Source of the DNA: an uncultured Bacteroidota bacterium
GTDB taxonomy: Bacteria > Bacteroidota > Bacteroidia > Chitinophagales > Chitinophagaceae
Length of the DNA stretch: 64,000 bases
Direction of reading: 5' to 3'
NCBI GenBank assembly: GCA_903905065.1
Contig: CAIVEW010000050.1
Location: 1-64,000, forward strand
Made by a program: the position numbers and the translations under genes. Under the pieces are notes generated by a model that was not told the origin of the DNA, did no database searches, and worked only from the letters and a program-made list of their open reading frames with translations. Each line of letters begins with the position of its first letter. The stretch's first letter is position 1. Positions 49,522 through 57,789 of this stretch are shown here, piece after piece.

Positions 49522-51246
49522 ATGAGCACCCCCGATTGGATCGTATTATTCGTCACACTCGCCACAATGATAGCCTATGGGCTGCACAAGGGCAGGGGGC
49601 AGAGCGGTGCGCATTCTTATCTGCTGGCAGATAAGCAAATGCCGTGGTATGTGGTGCTGCTGGGCATTATGGCCACGCAGGCCAGCGCTATTACTTTTCT
49701 TTCGGCGCCGGGGCAGGCTTATATCGATGGGATGCGGTTTGTGCAGTACTACTTTGGCCTGCCTATCGCTATGATCGTGATCTGTGTCACATTCATCCCC
49801 ATCTTTAGGAGGCTGAATGTATATACCGCTTATCAATACCTGGAGGAGCGTTTCGACCGCAAGACCCGGCTGCTTACCTCATCTTTGTTTTTGTTGTCAC
49901 GCGGTTTGTCTACGGGTATCAGTATTTATGCGCCGGCTATTATTCTTTCCTCCATTCTTGGCTGGAATATTTACCTCACTAATGTGGTGATGGGAGGGCT
50001 GCTGCTTATATACACTTATGCGGGCGGTGCTAAGGCCGTGGCACATACACAGAAGTTGCAGTTCCTCATCATCCTCGGCTCTATGGGGGTAGCGGGATTT
50101 CTTGTTGTTCATCGTTTGCCGCCGGGTATAGGCATGAAGGATGCGCTATACATTGCTGGCAAGAGTGGTAAGCTCAATGTCATTACCACTCATTTCGATT
50201 GGAAGGATAAATATAATATCTGGAGTGGCCTTATCGGTGGGTTCTTTCTTGCGCTGTCTTATTTCGGAACTGACCAAAGCCAGGTAGGCAGGTACATCAC
50301 CGGCAAGGATGACCGGGAAAGCAAACTAGGTCTCTTACTGAACGGCCTCGTGAAGATACCCATGCAGTTTTGCATATTGCTTATAGGTGCGCTGGTCTTT
50401 GCTTTTTATAGCTTTCAGCCTGCGCCGGTGTATTTTAATACTGCGGCGTATGATGCTTACAGAGCCCATGAACCGGAGTCTGCCGCAAGTGAAACTGCTT
50501 ATTACCAGATGCTTCGCACGATGAATGAGGGTAATGTGAAGCGTATAGCTGAGATGCGGAAAAATGCCGAAACGCGGAACAGTCGTCGGAATACTGCGAT
50601 AGACTCCCTGCTTGGCGATAAACAAATGGACGATGCCGTTTATGAGTTTGCATCCGTTCAGCACCAGATAGAGCGCCACCGGGAAAAGGTTTCAGAGATG
50701 ATGTACACACATCATTATACACCTGATAAGAATGACACTAACTATATCTTTCTATATTTTGTAAAGAATGCCTTGCCTGTGGGGGTTGTGGGTTTGTTAT
50801 TTGCGGTTATCATACTTGCATCGTGGGGCTCTATATCTGCGGCGCTTAATTCTCTTACGGCATGCTCACTTATGGATGTGCAGTTGATAGCGGGCAAAAC
50901 GATCACCGAAAAACAGGAGTTGCGTTATGGCCGCTTGCACACGCTCTGTTGGGGAGTATTTTGCATTTGCATCGCCATGTTTGCGGCCCGGCTTGGGTCG
51001 CTGATAGAAGCAGTAAATATTCTGGGCTCTCTTTTCTATGGCACTATACTAGGGATATTCCTTGTAGCATTCTATATGAAGCGTGCTAATGGGAATACCG
51101 TTTTTACGGCAGCATTAATTGCAGAGGTAAGTGTGATAATCATTTATTGGTTGGACATTGTTTCTTTTCTATGGCTGAATGTAATTGGGGCGTTGCTGGT
51201 GGTGATGATAAGTTTGGGATGTTATTTCAAAAAGACGATGGAATAA
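49522..51246 (+). CDS. Sodium/solute symporter (SSS family)
   Basis: 574 residues with 13 or so membrane segments. QASAITFLSAPGQAYIDG, YTAYQYLEERFDRKTRLL and ALSYFGTDQSQVGRYITGKD are SSS (SLC5-like) signatures, the last including the conserved Gln-Arg pair of helix 6-7. A polar insert of ~100 residues (~300-400, AYRAHEPESAASETAYYQML to REKVSEMMYTHHY) lies between membrane segments, longer than in typical members. It imports an organic solute, probably a sugar or carboxylate, with Na+. The substrate is not evident. Confidence 0.92.
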   Translation: MSTPDWIVLFVTLATMIAYGLHKGRGQSGAHSYLLADKQMPWYVVLLGIMATQASAITFLSAPGQAYIDGMRFVQYYFGLPIAMIVICVTFIPIFRRLNVYTAYQYLEERFDRKTRLLTSSLFLLSRGLSTGISIYAPAIILSSILGWNIYLTNVVMGGLLLIYTYAGGAKAVAHTQKLQFLIILGSMGVAGFLVVHRLPPGIGMKDALYIAGKSGKLNVITTHFDWKDKYNIWSGLIGGFFLALSYFGTDQSQVGRYITGKDDRESKLGLLLNGLVKIPMQFCILLIGALVFAFYSFQPAPVYFNTAAYDAYRAHEPESAASETAYYQMLRTMNEGNVKRIAEMRKNAETRNSRRNTAIDSLLGDKQMDDAVYEFASVQHQIERHREKVSEMMYTHHYTPDKNDTNYIFLYFVKNALPVGVVGLLFAVIILASWGSISAALNSLTACSLMDVQLIAGKTITEKQELRYGRLHTLCWGVFCICIAMFAARLGSLIEAVNILGSLFYGTILGIFLVAFYMKRANGNTVFTAALIAEVSVIIIYWLDIVSFLWLNVIGALLVVMISLGCYFKKTME

Positions 51247-51306
51247 AAACTGCCACAAGGCATGACCTCATGGCAGCATTTTCAGATTATTCCCTCTTTT
51301 CAAATT

Positions 51307-52482
51307 TTACATCGGCACCTTTTCATCTACGGTTACTTCCGTCTTTGTTATCCGTGCTACCTTTTCTTCTTTACGTTCGGCTTTTCTCATTTTCCTTTCG
51401 GCTCTCATATAAGCGTGCCTTTTTATCAATTTGTACTGATCAGTTGGTTGGGCAGGGTTATAACCGGCATAACCAGATATTTTTTCCACGTTGATGTTGG
51501 CATTAACCACTGCCGCTGAGTCAGGGCAAACGGTAATGTTCTGGTCTTGGTCATTAACGGTTACTTTGTAAGTTTCCGGAACCACATCTGTTTTCATTGT
51601 GGTGTTCAGCAATAAGGGTTTAGAAGGGTTTGCATCAGCGATGGCTGCATTTGCATATTTAGGGTGTTTGTGATGCCTTCTCATATGGTAGTATACAAAT
51701 ACCTTGTCGGTAACTTCACTCTTCTGGCCGCTAGCAGTTATTTCCACTGGTTTAGAGGTTATGTTAACTGGTGCGGTGATACAAGCTGTTCCACCCTTTC
51801 CACTATTGGGGTAAAAGGCGTTCCCGCAAGCAGCCAGGAAGTACACATAGCCAGTTGAACCGGTAACCTTCCATGCTTTAACTCCGTCATCGCCAAGATC
51901 CAGTTTTGAATAAGAGGCAGTATAGGTACCATCGCCCATATTACCCATTGTGCCGCTTGGTATGGTTGCAGAAGTGACATCTGCCTGGCGTACATCTTTA
52001 GCTCCATTTGCAAACCCAATCGCCATCAGTATATTGTTAAATTCCGACATCTGGTGGTTGTCCTTGTCTGCGTTCCTTTTGATTGCCTGGTATACCTGTG
52101 CCGCAGAGGCTTTGTGCTGTAAGAATGGGAATTCCGGATCGGTACCTAATTTTTGTATATTCTTAGGAGTACCGACATTGCTAAAGTTGAAATATGGGCT
52201 ACGATACCCTTCATACGATTTGCTTCGGTTGACGCCATTTTGGTCGGTTGTTGCCACACCGTTTTGGTTTGTCATTGTTGTATTTTGGTCGGTCATTGTG
52301 CCGCTTTGATCAGTTGTTCTTGTTTTTTGTGTTCCGGCGTTATCAACTGGCTCGTTCTGCTCTCTCTTCACCGCATCTTGCTGGATCTGATCCAGGGTTT
52401 TTCCTGTCTGCAGGGTGTCGTCTTGTGCGAAGAGTGGGTAGCCTGCCGTCATAAGTGCGAGAATTACTAATATCCGTTTCAT
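51307..52482 (-). CDS. Exported protein with Asn/Gln/Thr repeat region, function unknown
   Basis: 391 residues with a signal peptide (MKRILVILALMTAGYPLFA). Residues ~55-85 are a degenerate repeat of TDQNGxxT type (TTDQSGTMTDQNTTMTNQNG). The middle (~105-300) may be globular (PEFPFLQHKASAAQVYQAIK, YTASYSKLDLGDDGVKAWKV, YFLAACGNAFYPNSG). The C-terminal end is Lys/Arg/Glu-rich (RAERKMRKAERKEEKVA). No known domain is recognised. It converges with the symporter gene. Confidence 0.72.
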   Translation of the reverse strand: MKRILVILALMTAGYPLFAQDDTLQTGKTLDQIQQDAVKREQNEPVDNAGTQKTRTTDQSGTMTDQNTTMTNQNGVATTDQNGVNRSKSYEGYRSPYFNFSNVGTPKNIQKLGTDPEFPFLQHKASAAQVYQAIKRNADKDNHQMSEFNNILMAIGFANGAKDVRQADVTSATIPSGTMGNMGDGTYTASYSKLDLGDDGVKAWKVTGSTGYVYFLAACGNAFYPNSGKGGTACITAPVNITSKPVEITASGQKSEVTDKVFVYYHMRRHHKHPKYANAAIADANPSKPLLLNTTMKTDVVPETYKVTVNDQDQNITVCPDSAAVVNANINVEKISGYAGYNPAQPTDQYKLIKRHAYMRAERKMRKAERKEEKVARITKTEVTVDEKVPM

Positions 52483-52662
52483 AGTATCTTGTTTTTAGTT
52501 TTAAGTTTTACTTTCCGCTGTTAATCTTAAAAATACAATGCCAATATGTGTGCAGGTTTGTTAAAAAACTATAAGCACCCGCGTTGCTTTTTTTGTTGTC
52601 CGCCGGTATCGAAACACAAGTGATTGAAAAGTGTGTTGTTAACTATTTCGATGTTTTTTGCG

Positions 52663-52670
52663 TATGTTTG
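52663..52670 (+). promoter_or_regulatory. Candidate -7 box for ricT
   Basis: TATGTTTG fits TAnnTTTG, predicting a ~127-base leader before ATG 52804. The gap 52483-52803 otherwise holds only a short GCACCCGCGTTGCTTTTTTT stretch near 52576 and AT-rich sequence. Confidence 0.35.
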
Positions 52671-52803
52671 TACCTGTGACTATTTTTTAACAATTGGCTT
52701 GATAGTGCAATTAAACGTGTGGTGTGGTACAACGATAGTTGGTGTCTGTTATATATAAATCGATAAGTTTTCTTGCACGCTTGCTCTATATAAACGTATT
52801 TAG

Positions 52804-54486
52804 ATGGGATGTGGCAGTTGCGGATCGGGTGCCAGTGGCAAACCGGGCGGGTGCAAAGGTAATGGTGGGTGCAGCACGGGCGGATGTAACCGCCTGAATG
52901 TTTTTGACTGGCTAAACGCCCTGCCCCTGCACGATGGGGCAAAACCTTACCCAATAATAGAGGTGTCTTTTAGTAAAGGCAGCCGGAAGGAATTCTTTAA
53001 GAACAATACCCACTACATGCTCGAAAAGGGCGATTGGCTTGCTGTAGAAGGCCTGGGTGGATACGATATTGGCCAGGTGAGCCTTACAGGTGAGCTGGTG
53101 AAATTGCAGCTAAAGAAATACGGTGTCAAGGAAGCAGAGGTGAGCAAGCGTGTGCTGCACCCTGCTACCGAGGAAGAACTGGAAGCTGCGGCCAAACAAA
53201 AAGAGCGCGAACCGGAACTGCTCACGCGTTCCAGGGCCATCGCACGCAGTCTGAAGCTGGATATGAAACTCTGCGAAGTGGAAGTGCAGGCAGACAGCAA
53301 AAAAGGGACTTTTTTCTACACCGCGGACCAGCGCGTGGATTTCCGCGAACTGATACGCGTATATGCCACCGACTTCAAAATGAAGGTGGAGATGAAGCAA
53401 ATAGGCGCCCGGCAGGAAAGTGGCAAAGTGGGCGGTATAGGGTCCTGTGGACGCGAACTATGCTGCAGTACCTGGCTTACCGATTTCAAATCTGTGAATA
53501 CCACGGCTGCGCGTTACCAGAACCTGTCAATAAACCAGACAAAGCTCAGCGGCCAATGCGGCAGGCTGAAATGCTGCCTGAATTATGAACTGGACACCTA
53601 TATGGATGCGTTGTCCATATTTCCTGATCAGGCCGAACGCCTGGAAACAGAGAAGGGAATAGCCCAGTTGCAAAAAAAGGACATCTTCAAAAGCCTGATG
53701 TGGTACAGCTATTCTGATAATAATAAGCAGTATCCACTGACTATAGCGCGTGTAAAAGAGATCCAAAAATTAAATAAGCAGGGCCAGAAAGCAGGCGAGT
53801 TACAGCCTGTGGAGCTGGAAACCAGGGAAAGCAAGGCCGGGATAAAGCCGGATATGGGCTATGTAAATGATGTGGGCCAGATAACGTTGAAGAACCTGGA
53901 GAATAAGAACAAAAAGAAGAAGAAGTCTGGCGGTGGCAAGGGTGGAGGCGGTTCGCAGGAGGCAGGAGGCAGGCCGCAGCAGGCAGCGCGCAGTTCACAG
54001 GATGCGGGAGGCAGTGAACAGGCCGCCAGGCCACAACAAGGAAATAAAGGCCCACGCCCCCAACAGCAGGGCGGTGGCCCGCAAGGCAATAAGGGGCCAA
54101 GGCCGCAAGGTGGAGGACCCGTCCGAACGGATCATCCGGGCGGGCAGCCGCAGGGTAATAAGGGAGGCGGCCAACCGCAGGGTAACAGGCCGCAACAACC
54201 CAAAAACCCAAACCAGGGAGGCCAGCCAAGACCTCCCCGGCCTGAGGGTGGACAATCAAGGCCGCCACGCCCGGAACAGCAGAACCGGCCACCAAAGCCG
54301 CCGGTGGACGGTGCGCAACCTTCAGGGGATAATCCGGGTGGGCAGCCACGACAGGAACGCCCACAGGGACAGCAACAAAGAAGGGACCGGCCAAACCGGC
54401 CGCAGCAACAGCGCAGGGACCGGCCAGAAGGCGAGAGCAGAGAACCCCGTAAGCAGGGTGGTGAGCCCGCGCCCCCAACTGAATAG
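52804..54486 (+). CDS. ricT: RicT/YaaT-family PSP1 protein with long disordered tail
   Basis: 560 residues. The N-terminus is Cys-rich (MGCGSCGSGASGKPGGCKGN, then CSTGGCN), a feature of Bacteroidota members. The PSP1/RicT core spans ~45-310: ARSLKLDMKLCEVEVQADSK, FTADQRVDFRELIRVYAT-like, IGSCGRELCCSTWLTDF and LSGQCGRLKCCLNYELDTY with the Fe-S-type Cys pairs. In Bacillus RicT with RicA and RicF matures RNAs and affects RNase Y. From ~370 to the end the protein is a low-complexity Gly/Gln/Pro/Arg tail (GGGPQGNKGPRPQGGG), probably RNA-binding or disordered. A terminator separates it from the next gene. Confidence 0.9.
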   Translation: MGCGSCGSGASGKPGGCKGNGGCSTGGCNRLNVFDWLNALPLHDGAKPYPIIEVSFSKGSRKEFFKNNTHYMLEKGDWLAVEGLGGYDIGQVSLTGELVKLQLKKYGVKEAEVSKRVLHPATEEELEAAAKQKEREPELLTRSRAIARSLKLDMKLCEVEVQADSKKGTFFYTADQRVDFRELIRVYATDFKMKVEMKQIGARQESGKVGGIGSCGRELCCSTWLTDFKSVNTTAARYQNLSINQTKLSGQCGRLKCCLNYELDTYMDALSIFPDQAERLETEKGIAQLQKKDIFKSLMWYSYSDNNKQYPLTIARVKEIQKLNKQGQKAGELQPVELETRESKAGIKPDMGYVNDVGQITLKNLENKNKKKKKSGGGKGGGGSQEAGGRPQQAARSSQDAGGSEQAARPQQGNKGPRPQQQGGGPQGNKGPRPQGGGPVRTDHPGGQPQGNKGGGQPQGNRPQQPKNPNQGGQPRPPRPEGGQSRPPRPEQQNRPPKPPVDGAQPSGDNPGGQPRQERPQGQQQRRDRPNRPQQQRRDRPEGESREPRKQGGEPAPPTE

Positions 54487-54522
54487 CATAGACTAATACA
54501 AGCATAATTTGGAAAATATATA

Positions 54523-54561
54523 CGCCTTGTTGCTGCAAATGCAACAAGGCGCACTATTTTT
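54523..54561 (+). terminator. Terminator after ricT
   Basis: CGCCTTGTTGC (54523-54533) pairs perfectly with GCAACAAGGCG (54541-54551) around TGCAAAT; CACTATTTTT follows. Its 3' part is shared with the next gene's promoter. Confidence 0.82.
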
Positions 54562-54562
54562 G
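54530..54562 (+). promoter_or_regulatory. Candidate promoter of the DUF3078 gene, inside the ricT terminator
   Basis: TTG at 54530-54532, 22 bases, then TATTTTTG at 54555-54562. The predicted start near 54568 leaves a 19-base leader. The -33 element is in the terminator stem and the -7 box is its T-run. Confidence 0.5.
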
Positions 54563-54586
54563 CGCAACTTTTAAAAAATCGCACGA

Positions 54587-55615
54587 ATGAAAAAATTGTT
54601 TTTACCCGTTGTGTTTTGCCTTTCTTTTTGCTGTTCTGCGCAGGGCCAGATAAGTAAGAATGTAGACGACCTGAAAAAATCGCTGGAAACTACTAATAAG
54701 GATACCGTGGCATGGCTTCACGAAGGCCTGTTCTCCATTGGCATCAACGAAGGTTTTTTGCACAACTGGGCAGCGGGTGGTGAAATAGCTTCATTGGCCG
54801 TGAACAGTCTTTTTCAGGGCAACCTTACTTACGTTAACCATGGTAGTATCTGGAGCAACACGCTTGACCTGGCCTATGGCCTCAACTACGCTTACTCCAA
54901 TAGCTTTGTTCCACGTAAAACAGACGACCGCATAGATTTCACCTCTAAATTTGGCAGCAGGCTTAATAAGTCGACCGACTTTTATTACTCTGCCTTGTTC
55001 AATTTTAAATCGCAATTCACAAAAGGCTACGATTATACCATCCCGGGCTGGCAGCATGCGCCTACCTCCGATTTTATGTCTCCGGCTTATATGACACTGG
55101 CGCTAGGTATGGAATATAGGAAGGGTGCAGATATCAGTTTCTTCCTTTCTCCGGTTGCTGCACGCGAGGTATTGGCTAATTCCATATATACTTCTTTATC
55201 TCCACAAGGGGCTTTTGGTATTGATTCCGGCAAGACTAACAAGTTTCAGTTGGGCGCGTATTTTTCCGGCCGGTACAAAGTGGATGTGAAAAAGAACATG
55301 ACCTTTACCACCCGTCTTGATCTTTACAGCAACTACCTGGCAAAAAACACCACCAATGCCGCCGGTGTGATCGTGAAAAAAGACAATCCCGGAAACATTC
55401 AGTGCTTGTGGGATAACTTATTTGTGCTGAAAGCATACAAGGCTTTAAGCCTCACTTTTGGGCTTACCATTGTCTATGATAACAACTTCCCTTATAGTTC
55501 CACTTATGTGGACAAGACCACAGGCCTTACTGTAAATAAAAACCAACCCGGTGAAGGCCTCGGCTGGGCACAGGTAAGCCAGGTGTTTACTTTCGGGATA
55601 GCGTACAAATTCTAA
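54587..55615 (+). CDS. DUF3078-family outer-membrane-type protein
   Basis: 342 residues with a signal peptide (MKKLFLPVVFCLSFCCSAQG). GLFSIGINEGFLHNWAAGG is the DUF3078 signature, and alternating strands (SNTLDLAYGLNYAYSN, FYYSALFNFKSQFTKGYD, TFTTRLDLYSNYLAKN) ending in an aromatic C-terminus (VFTFGIAYKF) indicate a beta-barrel in the outer membrane. Function unknown; such proteins are near universal in Bacteroidota. Confidence 0.88.
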   Translation: MKKLFLPVVFCLSFCCSAQGQISKNVDDLKKSLETTNKDTVAWLHEGLFSIGINEGFLHNWAAGGEIASLAVNSLFQGNLTYVNHGSIWSNTLDLAYGLNYAYSNSFVPRKTDDRIDFTSKFGSRLNKSTDFYYSALFNFKSQFTKGYDYTIPGWQHAPTSDFMSPAYMTLALGMEYRKGADISFFLSPVAAREVLANSIYTSLSPQGAFGIDSGKTNKFQLGAYFSGRYKVDVKKNMTFTTRLDLYSNYLAKNTTNAAGVIVKKDNPGNIQCLWDNLFVLKAYKALSLTFGLTIVYDNNFPYSSTYVDKTTGLTVNKNQPGEGLGWAQVSQVFTFGIAYKF

Positions 55616-55685
55616 TCGCCCTCCTTCGCTGAAATAGCTTCGGCGGGTAAATAAGTCGTGAGTCATAAGTCGTAAGTCGTAAGTC
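55616..55685. repeat. Phrase repeats after the DUF3078 gene
   Basis: CCTCCTTCGCTGAAATAGCT followed by TCGGCGGGTAAATAAGTCG is a variant of the 37-bp unit at 3984. It runs into GTGAGTCATAAGTCGTAAGT, a 7-8-base iteration also seen at 7482-7516 and 4058-4083. Confidence 0.6.
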
Positions 55686-55842
55686 AGCGAGGGTCTGAGT
55701 TTAATTGCGCTTGCCTTGTCTGTTCGTTTTATGTAATGGTATAATATGTGTTTCGCCTATTGGATTTTCGACAAATAACTGCGTTTTTAAAGTTATTTTT
55801 GTCCCCCTCACGCACGAAACAACAAGTGAGTTTTTGATTTTT

Positions 55843-55850
55843 TACTTTTG
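55843..55850 (+). promoter_or_regulatory. Candidate -7 box for scpA
   Basis: TACTTTTG predicts a start near 55856, only three bases before the ATG at 55859, so the transcript may be nearly leaderless. Confidence 0.35.
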
Positions 55851-55858
55851 AATTTTAA

Positions 55859-56695
55859 ATGTCCGCATCTTACCAGATAAAGCTGCCCCAGTTTGAAGGG
55901 CCATTCGACCTGCTGCTATTCTTCATAGAGCGGGACGAGCTGGATATTTACAACATTCCTATTGCCAAGATCACTAACGAATTTCTTAGTTACATACATA
56001 CGCTGGAGAATCTGAATATAGAGCTGGCAAGCGAATTCATCCTATTTGTGTCCACCCTCATGCGCATAAAGGCGCGTATGTTGCTGCCGCGCCGCGAGGT
56101 AGACGCTACCGGAAAGGAGATTGACCCCCGCCAGGAACTTGTGGACAAAATACTGGAGTATAAGCGGTTCAAAGAGGCATCTGAGATGATGATGGTGATG
56201 GAAGCCGACCGACTAATGCAGCAGAAACGCGGAAACATAAAGCTGGAAATGGACCGGCTGGGAGAGTCGTATGCAGAGGGTACAGAGATACAGACGGTGA
56301 CGATGTACAAGCTGCTGCAGGCATATGAGAAGGTGGTTAAGAAATTCAACGAGCGCAACCTGAAGCCACAGCACGTGGTAGTAAAATACAACTACAGCCT
56401 GGAAGGGCAGCGTACTTTCCTGATAGACCACCTACAGGAGAAAAAGCGCGTGCCTTTTGAAATGTTGTTTGCTGCCTGTGAAAACAGGATACATGCTATT
56501 TTTACGTTCCTGGCCATGCTGGAACTCATTCAGCAGAAATTCATGGCCATACTTATAGGCACGGGCAGAAATAACTTCATTGTGGAATGGAACCCGGAAG
56601 GGGAGCGGCAAGATGTGCCTCTCGCAGAGGAGCGTAACGAGGGCATGCTACCACCGGCAGATGAAAGCGAAACTGGCACAGAAATTGTAGTATAG
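55859..56695 (+). CDS. scpA: Segregation and condensation protein A
   Basis: 278 residues. MSASYQIKLPQFEGPFDLLL starts the kleisin N-terminal domain, and IAKITNEFLSYIHTLENLNI, ASEFILFVSTLMRIKARMLL and RQELVDKILEYKRFKEASE are the ScpA signatures. The C-terminal winged helix is near RIHAIFTFLAMLELIQQKF. ScpA bridges SMC heads and, with ScpB, helps chromosome segregation. smc and scpB are not in the window. Confidence 0.93.
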   Translation: MSASYQIKLPQFEGPFDLLLFFIERDELDIYNIPIAKITNEFLSYIHTLENLNIELASEFILFVSTLMRIKARMLLPRREVDATGKEIDPRQELVDKILEYKRFKEASEMMMVMEADRLMQQKRGNIKLEMDRLGESYAEGTEIQTVTMYKLLQAYEKVVKKFNERNLKPQHVVVKYNYSLEGQRTFLIDHLQEKKRVPFEMLFAACENRIHAIFTFLAMLELIQQKFMAILIGTGRNNFIVEWNPEGERQDVPLAEERNEGMLPPADESETGTEIVV

Positions 56696-56834
56696 TATGT
56701 GCAGGCAAACTGCACGAAATTTCCCCCAATGCGCTGTCGGACAGTAGCTCCCGGGGATTTTTAGTTTTTATACCAATTGGAGATTAACATTAACAGCATA
56801 CTCAACGAAGCTCTTATATACTGCTCTTATATCC

Positions 56835-56933
56835 TTACTTTCTTTTTGCTTCGCCAAAAAGAAAGTAACAAACCTGCCTGCCGGCAGGCAGGGAAAAAGG
56901 CGAGTTTTGGCCAAAGGCTCCGCCGGCCAAAAC
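56835..56933. repeat. Composite of three inverted repeats in the scpA-receiver gap
   Basis: TTACTTTCTTTTTG-CTTCGC-CAAAAAGAAAGTAA (14-bp arms, 56835-56868), CCTGCCTGCCGGCAGGCAGG (56873-56892) and GTTTTGGCC/GGCCAAAAC (56904-56933) stand in a row. A block with this wording recurs in many Bacteroidota genomes and is often miscalled as a small protein. It fills part of the 449-base gap 56696-57144; the remainder shows no gene. Confidence 0.75.
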
Positions 56934-57144
56934 AGGGCTCTACGCGGTTATCTCACAGCATCTATCATCACCATGGCGCTGAAATTCTGCCTATCCGTGC
57001 TCTATTAAACTATTCGATCGTATCAGCTCAACGCTAGAAATTAGACTACTGAATTCGTATCTACGACAGCCTTAAGGCGCCATCATAGGCTCAACTTCAC
57101 ACCAACTATCGTCTACATTATTGTGTTTTGAACGCTATTTGGTA

Positions 57145-57789
57145 TTACGCCACCATAGCCTTTATTTCATTGGTCTTTTCAACGATGGAGTAGATCACAT
57201 CGTCGAAGGCAAGGGTAGCTACCTGCAGGTTTTTGATTATGTCCGTATTTATCGGGTCATTTGGATCCTCGAAATTAAACAGGTTGATGAGGCCCAAAAT
57301 ACTGGCTATAGGCCCCCGCACCTGGTGAGACTGGAGTGAAGCTATCTCGAACAAAGCCTTATATTGTTTTCTTAATATCTCGTCGGCTATTCTTTTTTCT
57401 TTCATTTTTTGCGCATCTTCAAGTGCGCGGGCTATTTTGGGTATGAGCGTAAATAATTTATCCTTAAGTACGTAATCAGTAGCGCCATTTTTAATCAGTT
57501 GTACGGCGTTTTCCTCGCCGATGGTACCCGATACCAGGATAAACGGAATATCAGGATTTTTCTCCTGTTTGATCTGCAATGCAGTCAATCCATCGAACGA
57601 AGGAAGTGCAAAATCGGATAGTATTATATCAGGCGTAAATTTTTCAAGTGCGCTTTCAAAAGCTTCTCGGGTTTGAACGTGTTCAGAAACGTATGGAAGC
57701 TTGTTTCTTTTCAACTCAAAATACAGCAGATCAATATCTGATGCCAGGTCCTCTATAAAAAGAATTTTCAATACTTTATCCATGTTCAC
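57145..57789 (-). CDS. Receiver domain fused to an orphan DHp-like module
   Basis: 214 residues. The receiver (1-~125) has acidic FIEDLASD, the phosphoacceptor Asp59 in DIILSDFALPSFDG, Ser/Thr in ILVSGTIGEENA and Lys109 in YVLKDKLFTL. A helical linker leads to ~141-210, where His155 lies in IASLQSHQVRGPIASILGLI, followed by a second helix (LATLAFDDVIYSIVEKTNEI-like). This copies the C-terminal module of the PAS protein at 47128 and resembles the dimerisation/phosphotransfer part of a histidine kinase, yet no ATPase domain follows. The gene is divergent from the hybrid kinase at 58067. Confidence 0.85.
   Translation of the reverse strand: MNMDKVLKILFIEDLASDIDLLYFELKRNKLPYVSEHVQTREAFESALEKFTPDIILSDFALPSFDGLTALQIKQEKNPDIPFILVSGTIGEENAVQLIKNGATDYVLKDKLFTLIPKIARALEDAQKMKEKRIADEILRKQYKALFEIASLQSHQVRGPIASILGLINLFNFEDPNDPINTDIIKNLQVATLAFDDVIYSIVEKTNEIKAMVA

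Noticed and set aside
53741-54547. 268-residue open frame on the minus strand opposite the ricT tail
   Set aside because: It mirrors the GC-rich low-complexity repeat of ricT; the translation is composition-driven (Ala/Pro/Val/His) with no domain.
56777-57037. 86-residue frame containing KESNKPACRQAG
   Set aside because: It is a translation of the three-hairpin repeat block, a common false gene in this phylum.
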